Positions 38,023 to 47,404 of a stretch of 64,000 bases of DNA are shown piece by piece; the stretch's first letter is position 1; each line of letters starts with the position of its first letter. Source of the stretch: an uncultured Acidobacteriaceae bacterium (GTDB lineage: Bacteria; Acidobacteriota; Terriglobia; Terriglobales; Acidobacteriaceae). The notes under the pieces were generated by a model that did not search any database, was not told where the DNA came from, and was given only the letters and a program-made list of their open reading frames with translations. The DNA is taken from the NCBI GenBank assembly GCA_903911925.1, contig CAIWFH010000067.1:1-64000 (forward strand). Direction: 5' to 3'. Both the position numbers and the translations under genes were made by a program.

Positions 38023-38538
38023 GTGACTGCATACGTGGCACTTCTTCGCGCCGTCAACGTCGGTGGCACCGGCAAGCTGCCGATGACCGAACTCAAGGCC
38101 ATGTGCGAAAAGGCGGGCTTCAAGTCGGTTCGTACTTATATCGCTAGCGGCAACGTCGTATTTGAGTCGGCAAAGGCCGAAGCACAAGTGAAGGCCGCAC
38201 TGGAGGCTGCGCTCACCAAGTATGCCGGGAAGCCGGTTGGCGTGATGGTTCGCACCGCCGCTGAGATGGCCGCGGTTCTTGCCGGATGTCCCTTTCAGGA
38301 GATGCCGGGAAATCTTACGGCCGCTTTCTTTCTTGATGAGCCTCCGGCTGTCGGCGCCCTGCAGGCCTTGACGAACCAGACGACGGAGCAAGTGCAACTC
38401 GGCGTGCGCGAAATCTACGCGTACTTTCCCGATGGGGCAGGGCAATCCAGACTCAAGATTCCGGCAGCCAAAGCTGCTACCGCTCGCAACATGAACACGG
38501 TTGCCAAACTGGCTGAGATGGCAGGCGAACTCCGATAG
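38023..38538 (+). CDS. DUF1697 family protein
   Basis: A 171-residue cytoplasmic protein of the DUF1697 family. Recognisable features are the start VTAYVALLRAVNVGGTGKLPM, the VRTYIASGNVVFES segment and the C-terminal ARNMNTVAKLAEMA, all typical. GTG at 38023 has AAGGGA five bases upstream and gives the usual family length, so it is preferred to the in-frame TTG at 37990. Function unknown. It lies 75 bases after mqnE on the same strand. Confidence 0.88.
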   Translation: MTAYVALLRAVNVGGTGKLPMTELKAMCEKAGFKSVRTYIASGNVVFESAKAEAQVKAALEAALTKYAGKPVGVMVRTAAEMAAVLAGCPFQEMPGNLTAAFFLDEPPAVGALQALTNQTTEQVQLGVREIYAYFPDGAGQSRLKIPAAKAATARNMNTVAKLAEMAGELR

Positions 38539-38592
38539 GTTTTTCTGAGTCGCCGCTGGAAGTCCCTCTGCTTTACTCGCACGAACGAACTC

Positions 38593-39177
38593 TCAATGCT
38601 GACGTGCGGCTGGCAGCTTGCTCGGAACTGGTGCTGATCGTTTAGGAGGGCATCGCGAGTACGCCTGCCCGGCAGGGTGGCTGGTGTAAGAGATTTCCTG
38701 AACCTTGCTATTGTGAATGCTGGCAGAGACGCCGAGTTGCGGGAACTCCATTTTCTCCAATGGACCATTGGGCGACCTGAAAACGGGTGCAGTGCCACCT
38801 TGACCGAGGCAGTCGTCGAAATCATACCGGACCAATTGATAGCCGTTCCCGAAGAGTCGGATGATCGCGCTCGTTTCGACCGGGCTCGCAAGTCCGAGGC
38901 CGATTCCTGCCAGCCTTCCTTTGCGAATGTACACATACAGAAAGCCAGGTAAGGGCTCTTGAACTTCGTAGGTCCACAAGGGCACCCCCGTGTCCTCTTC
39001 CTTTCCCAAGTAGGTTGGTTTGCCGAGTTCGGCGATAACCTGTTTCGTCGTGCTTTGGCCTACAGTGAGGTTCCGAAAATGAGCCGGTTTCCAAATTTCG
39101 GCCGTCTTTTGCTGAGTGGCGGCTGGAAGACAACCGAGGATAAGAAAAACTGCGAGTGAAGCGATATGTTTACTCAT
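38593..39177 (-). CDS. Exported protein of unknown function
   Basis: A 194-residue protein with an N-terminal hydrophobic segment (HIASLAVFLILGCLPAAT) that could be a signal peptide; the Cys after LILG is a possible but imperfect lipobox. The mature part contains NLTVGQSTTKQVIAELGKPTYLGKE, recalling the small SmpA/BamE-type fold that often begins with a GxS/T-x4-V-x3-LGxP motif. Resemblance to BamE is by motif only. It starts seven bases after the amidohydrolase stop on the same strand, so the two are probably co-transcribed. Function unknown. Confidence 0.7.
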   Translation of the reverse strand: MSKHIASLAVFLILGCLPAATQQKTAEIWKPAHFRNLTVGQSTTKQVIAELGKPTYLGKEEDTGVPLWTYEVQEPLPGFLYVYIRKGRLAGIGLGLASPVETSAIIRLFGNGYQLVRYDFDDCLGQGGTAPVFRSPNGPLEKMEFPQLGVSASIHNSKVQEISYTSHPAGQAYSRCPPKRSAPVPSKLPAARQH

Positions 39178-39184
39178 GTGCAAC

Positions 39185-40495
39185 CTACTTTCGAATAACC
39201 ACTCCATTCTTCATTACAAAAACTACATGCTCCACGGCGGTAATATCCTCGATCGGGTTGCCGGGTACGGCGATCACGTCGGCAAGGAAGCCGGGCTTGA
39301 GTGCGCCGATTTGACCCTCCCATCCGAGGAGTTTTGCGCCGTTGATGAGGTCCGCTTGCAGCACGGCCAGCGGCTTCATCCCGTAGCGAACCATCAGTTC
39401 CATCTCGCGTGCCTGCGTACCATGCGGGAACGGGCCAACGTCCGAGCCCACGGCAAAGGGGATTCCGGCGGCGACCTGCCGCTTGAACTCGCGAATCTTG
39501 CAGTCGACCAGGGCTTGTTCGCGCGCGGCTGCAGCGGGCGAAGCGGCGTGCTGCGCGAAGTACTCGAAGATGGTGAAGGTGGGCACGGCAGGGATGTGCT
39601 TCTCGTGCATCAGGCGCATGGTTTCATCGCTGAGCTGGGTGGCGTGGTCGATGGAGGCTACTCCGGCCTCTGCGGCGTAGAGCGTGCCCGGCTCGCCCAT
39701 TGCGTGGACGGCAACCGCCGCGCCCAATCGCCGCCCCTCTTCAACAGCCGCGGCCAATTGCGCTTCGGTGTATTGGTACGGCGTGTGCAACTCCCCAGCA
39801 ACAATTTCATCGTGCCCGGTCTCATAGATCTTGGCGAAGTCCGAACCCTCCTTGTGCTGGGCGCGCATTACTTCGACAAGCTGTTCGGTGGAGTTGGCGT
39901 AATCGGCGTTGGAGAGAATATGCTGCGCCGGGTTGTAGTGGATGGCGTCTTCGTGGCCGCCGAGGAGATCAATTGCGTTGCCGCTCACGCGCAGTCGCGG
40001 CCCTGGGATCAGGCCTCGGTTGATCGCGTCGCGCACCGCCGTATCGGCCGAACCCGCGCCCTCGGTGCCCATGTCGCGCTCGGCCGTGAACCCAGCCATC
40101 AGATCGGCTTTGGCCGCCTGCTCGGCCAGGATCGTGCGCCACGGTACCGACTCCTGCACCGTCTGCAAGTCCTCCGCGCCGGGATGCAGAAACAGGTGAA
40201 TATGCGCGTCAATCAGGCCAGGGAGCAGTGTGACGTCACCCAGGTCGATGACCTTCGCGCCCTGCGGATGCTCGACCGACTTGCCGACGGCGCGGATGCG
40301 TTCGCCTTCGATCAGGATTTCGCCGGGCTGGAGCAGGGTTCCGGTATCTACCTGCAGCAGGCGGGCGGCGCGGAGCACGATCAGCGCCGCTGGCGCCTGC
40401 GCGGCAGCAGTCGAAGCGAGAGTCAGGACCACTGCGATGGTTGCCGGCAGGAGCAACGGGAAACAGAAACGAAAGCCGCAAACAGAATTCCGCAT
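39185..40495 (-). CDS. Secreted metal-dependent amidohydrolase
   Basis: A 436-residue enzyme of the amidohydrolase superfamily, in the imidazolonepropionase/prolidase-like branch. A signal peptide (to about 33) precedes a small beta domain and a TIM barrel. Metal-binding landmarks are DAHIHLF (HxH), a Lys in FAKIYETG, His in AVAVHAMGEPG and SIDHATQL, and the final Asp in VGSDVGPFPHG. It ends with the usual beta strand GFLADVIAVPGNP. Related enzymes hydrolyse dipeptides or cyclic amides in the periplasm. It is upstream of the exported unknown in the same direction. Confidence 0.85.
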   Translation of the reverse strand: MRNSVCGFRFCFPLLLPATIAVVLTLASTAAAQAPAALIVLRAARLLQVDTGTLLQPGEILIEGERIRAVGKSVEHPQGAKVIDLGDVTLLPGLIDAHIHLFLHPGAEDLQTVQESVPWRTILAEQAAKADLMAGFTAERDMGTEGAGSADTAVRDAINRGLIPGPRLRVSGNAIDLLGGHEDAIHYNPAQHILSNADYANSTEQLVEVMRAQHKEGSDFAKIYETGHDEIVAGELHTPYQYTEAQLAAAVEEGRRLGAAVAVHAMGEPGTLYAAEAGVASIDHATQLSDETMRLMHEKHIPAVPTFTIFEYFAQHAASPAAAAREQALVDCKIREFKRQVAAGIPFAVGSDVGPFPHGTQAREMELMVRYGMKPLAVLQADLINGAKLLGWEGQIGALKPGFLADVIAVPGNPIEDITAVEHVVFVMKNGVVIRK

Positions 40496-40567
40496 GGCTA
40501 AGAATATGCCTCATCAGCCGCCCGCTGTCGACGGTTGGTTGACAGCGGGGAGCTAAGAAAAAGTGCC

Positions 40568-41746
40568 TCAGTACGCCCCGATCCCTGTGACGCTGTGGCC
40601 GATGATCAGGGTATGGATGTCGTGGGTGCCTTCATACGTAATCACCGACTCCAGATTCATCATGTGGCGCATGATGGGGTAGTCTTCTGTAATTCCATTT
40701 GCCCCGAGAATGTCGCGGGCGATTCTGGCGCATTCCAGCGCCATCCAAACGTTGTTGCGCTTGGCCAGCGAGATGTGTTCGTGGCCCGCCTTGCCCGCAT
40801 CCTTCAACCGGCCCACATGCAATGAAAGCAGTTGCGCCTTCGAGATCTCGTTGACCATCCACACCAGCTTTTCCTGCACAATCTGGTGGCTGGCAATGGG
40901 CTCGTTGCGGAATTGCTTCCTCTCCTTGGAGTACTGCAGCGCGTTCGAATAGCAGTCCATGGCAGCGCCGATGGCGCCCCAGCTGATGCCGTAGCGGGCC
41001 TGGTTCAGGCACATCAGGGCCGCCTTCAGGCTGTCGGCGCCGGGCATTGCGGCGGTCAGCGGCACATGCACATCCTGTAGTGACAGGCCGCTGGTGTGCG
41101 AGGCTCTCAGGCTCCACTTGCCATGCACGTCGTAGGCGGTAAAGCCGGGGCGGTCGGTCTCCACCAGGAAGCCCCGCACCCGCCCGTCTTCGTCCTCGCA
41201 TTTAGCCCAGACAATCGCCACGTCAGAGATGGTCCCGGAGGTGATCCACAGCTTTTCGCCGTTCAGGACGTACTCGTCGCCCACCTTACGGGCGGTGGTG
41301 GTCATCCCTCCCGGGTTCGATCCGAAGCCGGGCTCGGTCAGCCCAAAGCAGCCTAGCTTCTCGCCGCTGGCCAGTGCCGGCAGCCAGGTGTTCTTCTGCT
41401 CGTCTGATCCGAATTCATAGATGGGGTACATCACCAGGCCCGACTGCACACTCACAAAGCTGCGGAACCCCGAGTCGCCGCGCTCCAGCTCCTGCATCAC
41501 CAGGCCGTACTCCACATTCGACATGCCGGCGCAGCCGTACCCCTCAAGGTTGGCGCCGTAGAAGCCCAGCTCGCCCATGATCGGCACCAGTTCCTTCGGG
41601 AACCGCTCAGTGCGGAAGCACTCCTCGATGATGGGGATCAAGTTGTCCTCCACAAAGTCGCGCGCCGTTTTGCGCACCAGCAGTTCGTCCTCTGTAAAGG
41701 TTGAATCGAGGTGGAGAAAATCGAAGCTTTGAAACTTGAATCCCAT
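40568..41746 (-). CDS. Acyl-CoA dehydrogenase, glutaryl-CoA type
   Basis: FAD enzyme of 392 residues. The acyl-CoA dehydrogenase landmarks CFGLTEPGFGSNPGGM and WITSGTISDVAIVWAK (flavin and substrate contacts) are present. The C-terminal ITYEGTHDIHTLIIG contains the catalytic Glu and the EGTHDIH form typical of glutaryl-CoA dehydrogenase (GcdH), which oxidises and decarboxylates glutaryl-CoA to crotonyl-CoA in lysine and aromatic breakdown. The GcdH-like VQSGLVMYPIYEFGSDEQK is also present. It is a single gene here without the rest of a glutarate pathway, so specificity is inferred. Confidence 0.88.
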   Translation of the reverse strand: MGFKFQSFDFLHLDSTFTEDELLVRKTARDFVEDNLIPIIEECFRTERFPKELVPIMGELGFYGANLEGYGCAGMSNVEYGLVMQELERGDSGFRSFVSVQSGLVMYPIYEFGSDEQKNTWLPALASGEKLGCFGLTEPGFGSNPGGMTTTARKVGDEYVLNGEKLWITSGTISDVAIVWAKCEDEDGRVRGFLVETDRPGFTAYDVHGKWSLRASHTSGLSLQDVHVPLTAAMPGADSLKAALMCLNQARYGISWGAIGAAMDCYSNALQYSKERKQFRNEPIASHQIVQEKLVWMVNEISKAQLLSLHVGRLKDAGKAGHEHISLAKRNNVWMALECARIARDILGANGITEDYPIMRHMMNLESVITYEGTHDIHTLIIGHSVTGIGAY

Positions 41747-41894
41747 GGTTGCCCCCGCAGTTCCTTTCGGAAATCAAAACAGGCAAGGGTAGCAGATGGG
41801 GAAGCCGCGTGGGAAGGGGCAGGCGCCGGAGCGCGCGGGCAAACTTGTTTCAGAGTGCACGACTCCGCGAATCAAGCCGTCTTGCCGCTGTTTG

Positions 41895-41934
41895 CCCCTC
41901 GAAGGCAGCCGGGACAACTACTGCCTTCGAGGGG
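41895..41934. terminator. Long perfect hairpin after the TonB receptor gene
   Basis: CCCCTCGAAGGCAG pairs perfectly with CTGCCTTCGAGGGG over 14 bases around a 12-base loop. It is 52 bases beyond the stop of the leftward TonB receptor gene. It has no T tract, so transcript stabilisation is an alternative role. Confidence 0.5.
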
Positions 41935-41985
41935 GGCGCGGCCAGGGCCGGACTCCCGAGCCTCCGGCTTATCGATGCCAGGCTC

Positions 41986-44900
41986 CTACCAGAGCAACGA
42001 CAAGCTGAACTGGAAGATCCTCGACGGACCTACCGTCGTGACCTTGCCGAAGTTGGTATCCGCCATGTTGCTGTCGGGATTCAGAAACTGCGCATGATTG
42101 AAGGCATTGAATGCGTCGGCCCTGAACTGAAGGTTCATTGACTCGCGCAGTGCAATGAGCTTTCCGGCGCCAATATCCCAATTGTTCACTCCCGGTCCGG
42201 TGATGATATTCGGCGTGGAATTGCCGAAGTGGTTGGTCGCGGGCTTGGCAAAACAGGCGGTATCGAACCAGTAGTGGCCGTTATCGCGGACGTTCTTGTT
42301 CTTCATGCTGGAGCGGCCCTCGCAGAGCCGATCGGCGCGAAATTGCGTCATCGGGTCCATGGATGTGCTGCTCGCTGCCAGCACGGTGAAGGGGTTTCCC
42401 TTCGAGAATGTCGCAATCGTATCCAGGGTCCAACCGCCGGCGATGCGGTCCAAAGCAGGCGAGATTCCGTTCAAGTAGCGTTGCCCCCTGCCAAGCGGCA
42501 GATTCCACACGCCGCTTACCACCAGGCGCTGCGGAGCGTCATAGCCGGCCATCCCTTTATCGCAGCTGAGGCAGGTGCCTCGCTCATTGAGGCCGACGGG
42601 CGCACCTCCCTGCTCGGTATTGCTCAGCACCTTGGACCAGGTGTAGTTGGCGACGAAGCTCAGGCCGTTGGAGAACTGCCGCTGTAGTTTGGCGACGAAG
42701 GCGTTATAGCTGGAGTTCCCTTCGTTAGCCGCCGCGTAAATGTAATTGAACTGCTTGAAGGGGCGCACCGTCTGATCGCAGACATACGAGCCCGGAATCG
42801 AGCAATCGTCCGCATTCCAACGTATCGGCAGCTTGCGCGACTGCGACCCGATGTAGTCGACCTCGGCAATCATGTTCCTGGTCAGATTGTGCTGGATCGC
42901 CACACTCCATTGCTGGATGTACGGGGTCCGCAAATTGCTGTCCAGGCTGAAAAGCGTGCCGTGGATATTGTCGGCGAAGGTCTGGGTGATAGTGGTCTGT
43001 GACATGGGCGGAAACACGTTTTGCCCCAGCGTGTACGTGGGCGCCGGTTGAGATGGATCGTTGGTGATCGATTGAACGATTGCCACGCCCGGCGCGGTGA
43101 TTGCAAACAGCTCATAGATGGCGTCCTCGGCGGGATAGTAGATTCCTCCGCCCACCCGGATGATCGTTCCAGGTAGAAAGCCCGGCTGCCACGCAATTCC
43201 GATGCGCGGAGCGAAGTTATTGAGATCCATCTTGTAGACCTCGGGACCGATGTCGCCCAACGCGGCAAACTTCACCTTGCCGGTCTTGAAGTCAAAGGAG
43301 TGAGGGTACAGCTTGTTCCCGCCAACCGCGTTGGGCGGCGTGCTCAGATTCCAACCCACGCCGGCATTGAGGGTCAGGTTAGGCAGAATGCGCCAGGTGT
43401 CCTGTGCGTAAGGCGTAACTGCGGTCCAGCGAAAATGCGTGCGCGGCATTGAGGTTACCGTGCCGCTCTGCGGCATGCCCAGCAGGAAATCGGCAAACGA
43501 GTTGCCCGTGCCCGCCACCGGTTTCAGCTTCCCGCTATTCGCGGGATCGGGCGCCAGTTGCGCGGTATAGATGGGATTGAAGTACACCCCGCCGCGGGAA
43601 TAGAAGTTCGAGCTCTCCTGAACAGTCCGAATGTAGTTGATGTCAACGCCGAAGCTCAGTTCGTGCTTCGCCTTCAGCCAATTCATGCCTTCGTGCATCT
43701 GGTACTGGTTGTCGATGTTGCCGATAAGACCCTGTGCGCGGCCAAAGGAAGGCGTCGCCGCGGTGGCGCCGGACACGTTGAAGCCGCTAAGATAAATCCC
43801 TGGAATTCCATTCGGATCGGCGGTTCCCGTGAAGCCCATCTTGCCCTGCACATCTTCCTGAGTCGCTCCGGCGTTAAAGACCGAGGTGTAGAGAAACCCA
43901 AGCCGAAACTCGTTCACCAGATGAGAAGTCAACGTGGTGTTCAATTGGGCCATGGCAAAGTGCGTGCTCAGCGGAAACCCATAACCTGCAAGAGGAAACA
44001 GGGCCGCGTTCACAGTGGGCGAGTTCTCGTTGACATACTGGCCAAACAGGATGTTCTTGGCGTTGAGGTTCACATCCACCCGCCCGCCATATTGATCGTA
44101 GTTGTCGGTGGTCACCGGATTGCCCACTAGGTTTTGCGATCCGAAACTCGGCGCGGACACGTAAAAAGCAAGCAGCTTCTTGGACATTTCGTTGATGCTG
44201 CCCTGCGGGATCACATTTCCTGGGAATTGCTGTCTCTCTCCGGTTGCCGGGTCGAAGGTGCTCGGATCGTAAATTGGCGTGCTTACGGCGGAGAAGTCCC
44301 CGCCGAACATGGCGACCGAGGGGATAGTAGCCTTTACAGTGTTGGAGAGCACCTGCCGGCGGCCCTCGTAGTGGGCAAAGAAAAATACGCGATTGCGCAG
44401 AATGGGTCCGCCAACCGCGCCGCCAAACTGGTTGCGATGAAACGGGCTGGCCTTAGCGCCCGGCAAATCGAAATACTGCCGCGTATCGAACGCCGTATTT
44501 CTGACAAACTCGAAGACCTCTCCGTGAAACCGGTTGCTGCCTCCCTTGGTCGCCACCGTCACCATGCCGGCATCGTTCGGTCCCTCTGAAGGAAGAAAGA
44601 AGCCCTCGTGTATCTTGAACTGGTCAATGGCCGCAACCGATAAATTCAAGGACGCCTGCCCCAGGCGGCTGCCCGCTGTGGACATGCCGTTGATCACGAA
44701 CCCGGTGAGGTCCTGCTCGATTCCGCTAATGATGATGGTGCGGTCGGGATGGCCAACCTGGAGAGTCGTAAAGTCCGATACCGTTGTGCCGGATGTCTGC
44801 GTAGCGCCGGAAAGAAGACCCAACTGCAAAAAATCGCGGCCGTTCAGGGGAAGGTTGCGAACGTCTTGCTGGTCGATCAGCGTGCCAAGCTCGTTTGAGG

Positions 44901-45297
44901 TCGGCTCCCAGAGCGATGCGGAGCCCGACGCATCCACCGTGACAGTGGTCGAGGCAGAGCCGAGTCCAAGCACGACATTCCGGGTTGCGCGCTCCGAGGC
45001 CGTCACCCGAAAATTGGTAACCGAATACGACTTGAATCCCGGCTTGGAAACCTGCAACGAATACAAGCCCGGCTGGACAGAAGAGAAGACGTAGACGCCG
45101 GCTTCGTTGGTGCGGGTGGCGGACTTTCCGCCCGTCTCGGCGTTCAGCAGATTTACGTCGCAATTCTGAATCACGGCGCCTGTGGCGTCCTGAACCAGGC
45201 CTTCCACGATGGACGCGCTTGACTGACCGTATATTTGTAGCGACAACAGGCCAAAGATAAAGCAAATGAAAACAGGGATGATTCCGTACACTCGCAT
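41986..45297 (-). CDS. Oar-type TonB-dependent receptor
   Basis: A 1103-residue outer-membrane receptor. After the signal peptide (to about 25) comes a carboxypeptidase-regulatory-like beta-sandwich (SIVEGLVQDATGAVIQNCDV, ATRTNEAGVYVFSSVQPGLYSL). A plug-like region follows (RNLPLNGRDFLQLGLLSG, TIIISGIEQDLTGFVINGMS), then a long 22-stranded-type barrel ending in an aromatic residue (IFQFSLSLLW). This order is the large Oar/CarboxypepD-TonB family that is greatly expanded in acidobacteria and usually takes up polysaccharide breakdown products or other large ligands. The start at 45297 gives a clean signal peptide. It is transcribed alone. Ligand unknown. Confidence 0.9.
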   Translation of the reverse strand: MRVYGIIPVFICFIFGLLSLQIYGQSSASIVEGLVQDATGAVIQNCDVNLLNAETGGKSATRTNEAGVYVFSSVQPGLYSLQVSKPGFKSYSVTNFRVTASERATRNVVLGLGSASTTVTVDASGSASLWEPTSNELGTLIDQQDVRNLPLNGRDFLQLGLLSGATQTSGTTVSDFTTLQVGHPDRTIIISGIEQDLTGFVINGMSTAGSRLGQASLNLSVAAIDQFKIHEGFFLPSEGPNDAGMVTVATKGGSNRFHGEVFEFVRNTAFDTRQYFDLPGAKASPFHRNQFGGAVGGPILRNRVFFFAHYEGRRQVLSNTVKATIPSVAMFGGDFSAVSTPIYDPSTFDPATGERQQFPGNVIPQGSINEMSKKLLAFYVSAPSFGSQNLVGNPVTTDNYDQYGGRVDVNLNAKNILFGQYVNENSPTVNAALFPLAGYGFPLSTHFAMAQLNTTLTSHLVNEFRLGFLYTSVFNAGATQEDVQGKMGFTGTADPNGIPGIYLSGFNVSGATAATPSFGRAQGLIGNIDNQYQMHEGMNWLKAKHELSFGVDINYIRTVQESSNFYSRGGVYFNPIYTAQLAPDPANSGKLKPVAGTGNSFADFLLGMPQSGTVTSMPRTHFRWTAVTPYAQDTWRILPNLTLNAGVGWNLSTPPNAVGGNKLYPHSFDFKTGKVKFAALGDIGPEVYKMDLNNFAPRIGIAWQPGFLPGTIIRVGGGIYYPAEDAIYELFAITAPGVAIVQSITNDPSQPAPTYTLGQNVFPPMSQTTITQTFADNIHGTLFSLDSNLRTPYIQQWSVAIQHNLTRNMIAEVDYIGSQSRKLPIRWNADDCSIPGSYVCDQTVRPFKQFNYIYAAANEGNSSYNAFVAKLQRQFSNGLSFVANYTWSKVLSNTEQGGAPVGLNERGTCLSCDKGMAGYDAPQRLVVSGVWNLPLGRGQRYLNGISPALDRIAGGWTLDTIATFSKGNPFTVLAASSTSMDPMTQFRADRLCEGRSSMKNKNVRDNGHYWFDTACFAKPATNHFGNSTPNIITGPGVNNWDIGAGKLIALRESMNLQFRADAFNAFNHAQFLNPDSNMADTNFGKVTTVGPSRIFQFSLSLLW

Positions 45298-45666
45298 CTT
45301 GATTCTCTTTCCTTGTGCGCATGTTAGGTTCGGTACGCAGGTCTCGGGAATCTCGGGCAGCAGTCGGAAGGCAGGACGGCACTGCCTGTCAAAACCCATT
45401 GCGGACGTACACTCCTAAGAAGGCAATCTGTGGAATTGTCAGGAGTTTATGCCGCGGCGCCCTGAAGCGCATCGGGACAAGGATGGAGGCCGTTATCCAC
45501 CATTAGTTGCAGTGGAAAAGTGGGTTACATCACATTGAATCTTGCCGTTCAAAATTCCTTCCAACCAGCCGGAGAGGCTGACGAGGGCCATTGTCGGCAA
45601 TGAGGGTTGCCTGGTTGGTGAACCCCGTCGCGCGTTCCATCGCCAAGCCATGTGCGCCGTGCGGTC
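45298..45666. other. Spacer between the ABC transporter and TonB receptor
   Basis: All flanking genes point left, so this region holds the receptor promoter and the transporter 3' end. No strong hairpin or promoter could be assigned with confidence. No open frame here is convincing. Confidence 0.4.
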
Positions 45667-46515
45667 CTACTGCAAAAACTCCTGCACAAAACCGTTCTGG
45701 CTATGCAGCAACTCATGCAGCGACCCATCGAAGATCAGCCGCCCTTCCTCCAGCATCAGGAAGGTGGTGTTGGGGTCGGTCTGGCCCTTCGGAAGCGGAA
45801 CCATGCGGCCCGCTTCCGCGTCGAAGCGGTGCGTGCACAGCGTAAACGCGTCTTGCAGGCGGTGGGTCACCAGAAGCGAGGGCGTATGGTACACATCGCG
45901 TTCCTTGATGATCAGCTCGATAATGGTGGTCGAAGTGACGGGGTCCAGGCCGCCGGTCGGCGAGTCGTAGAGCAGCAGCTCGGGCTTGCGGATAAGGGCG
46001 CGGGCGATCGCCACGCGGCGCCTCATGCCGCCGGAGAGGCTGCTGGGGAGCATGCCGAACGTCTCGTCGAGTTCTACAAAGCGCAGCGCTTCATGGACGC
46101 GGGCGTCAATCTCGTCATCGGGCACCCGCTCCTGGATCAGTTGGTAGGCCACGTTGTTGCGAACGGTGAGCGAATCAAAGAGTGCGCCCTCCTGGAAGAC
46201 CATTCCAGCGCGCGTCCGCAGGGGAAAGAGCTGATCCTCCGGCATATGGGAAATCTCTTCGCCGAACAATAGGATGCTGCCCTCGTCGGGGCGAAGCAGG
46301 CCGTTGGCCAGCTTGAGCAATACGCTTTTGCCCACCCCGGCCGGCCCAAGCACGATTCGGGTTTCTCCCGGCGCGACGGAAAACGTGATGTCCTCAAGCA
46401 CCGGCGGGCCGTCGAATGCGATTGAGACACGGTTGAAGGCCAACACCGGCGTTCGATCCAGAGGTTGCCCGGAAGGCTGGCGCGGAGACGGGTCTGATGA
46501 TGGAGTCAAGCTCAT
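45667..46515 (-). CDS. Mla-type lipid ABC transporter ATP-binding protein
   Basis: A 282-residue ATPase that should pair with the MlaE-like permease encoded just upstream. Walker A is GPAGVGKS (residues 57-64), the Q-loop is in GMVFQEGALFDSLTVRNNV, the signature is LSGGMRRRVAIARAL, and the H-loop is SLLVTHRLQDAF. The layout matches MlaF/Ttg2A ATPases of phospholipid transport. Walker B reads ELLLYDSPTGGLDP, so Ser stands where most ABC ATPases have the catalytic Glu. Its ATG overlaps the permease stop (ATGA), indicating translational coupling. An upstream in-frame start at 46656 would lie inside the permease gene and is rejected. Confidence 0.88.
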   Translation of the reverse strand: MSLTPSSDPSPRQPSGQPLDRTPVLAFNRVSIAFDGPPVLEDITFSVAPGETRIVLGPAGVGKSVLLKLANGLLRPDEGSILLFGEEISHMPEDQLFPLRTRAGMVFQEGALFDSLTVRNNVAYQLIQERVPDDEIDARVHEALRFVELDETFGMLPSSLSGGMRRRVAIARALIRKPELLLYDSPTGGLDPVTSTTIIELIIKERDVYHTPSLLVTHRLQDAFTLCTHRFDAEAGRMVPLPKGQTDPNTTFLMLEEGRLIFDGSLHELLHSQNGFVQEFLQ

Positions 46516-47294
46516 AACAGGGGGAAGAGCCGGAGCAATACCTGGGTAAGCAGGAAATCGACGACGATGATGAGCACCGATGAGTTGACGACCGCCTGAA
46601 TTGTCGAGCGGCCCACGCCCTGGGTTCCGCCCGTGGTCCTCAGGCCGTAGAAGCATCCGATGGAGGCAATGATGTAGCCGGAGAACAGCGGCTTCACCAG
46701 CCCCTGGATGATATCGGGATAGCGGAGCGACTCCCAGGCTTTCGAGAAGTATTCGGTGCCGTTCTGGTGGTTGAGGAAGACGGTGACGAATCCGCCGCCC
46801 AGGATGCCGAAGGCGTCGGCGACGATGGTCAGGAAGAAAAGCATTGAGATGCAGGCGAAGATGCGCGGGGTGACCAGCTTGCGCAGCGGATCGACGCCCA
46901 GGGCGCGCATGGCGTCAATTTGCTCGGTCACCACCATGGACCCAAGTTCGCTGGCCATCGAGGACGCGTTGCGCCCGGCCACCATGATGCCGCTCAGGAC
47001 CGGGCCCAGCTCGCGAATCATGGTGATTGAAACGAACTGTCCGGTTACCGCGGTGGCGCCAAACTGCGACAGCGTGGCCGCCGATTGCAGCGCCAGCACG
47101 GCGCCGGTAAAAAAGCCCGAGAGCAGAACGATCGACGCCGAGCCGGCCCCGATAATGTCCGACTGCACCAGGAAATCCGGCCAGTAGATGGGCGGACGCC
47201 ACAGGTTCATGAACGAGCGGAAAGAGAACAGGGAGTAATCCTGCACGGTGAGCACAAGGTTCTTGGCGGTTCTCTCGATCACCTCAATCGCCAT
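46512..47294 (-). CDS. mlaE: MlaE-like lipid transport permease
   Basis: A 260-residue inner-membrane permease of the MlaE/TTG2B family, which moves phospholipids between membranes. Signature elements are GSASIVLLSGFFTGAVLALQSA, TMIRELGPVLSGIMVAGRNASSMASELGSM and TEQIDAMRALGVDP, the strongly conserved cytoplasmic loop. About five to six membrane helices are visible. AGGGGA lies before the ATG. Its gene overlaps the ATPase gene by four bases. The usual third component, a substrate-binding MlaD with an MCE domain, is not in this window. Confidence 0.92.
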   Translation of the reverse strand: MAIEVIERTAKNLVLTVQDYSLFSFRSFMNLWRPPIYWPDFLVQSDIIGAGSASIVLLSGFFTGAVLALQSAATLSQFGATAVTGQFVSITMIRELGPVLSGIMVAGRNASSMASELGSMVVTEQIDAMRALGVDPLRKLVTPRIFACISMLFFLTIVADAFGILGGGFVTVFLNHQNGTEYFSKAWESLRYPDIIQGLVKPLFSGYIIASIGCFYGLRTTGGTQGVGRSTIQAVVNSSVLIIVVDFLLTQVLLRLFPLL

Positions 47295-47404
47295 TGAAAT
47301 CCCCTGTCAGCAAGGAGTTGGATGTGCCCCTCTCCTCGACAGGATAGCGCATGCGAGAGGGCTGGGCGGGCTCGCGATAAACTGACTTTGAAAGCGAGCA
47401 GACC

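Noticed and set aside
36931..38445. Open frame of 504 codons on the minus strand
   Set aside because: It runs opposite mqnE and DUF1697, both of which have diagnostic motifs; its own translation shows no domain.
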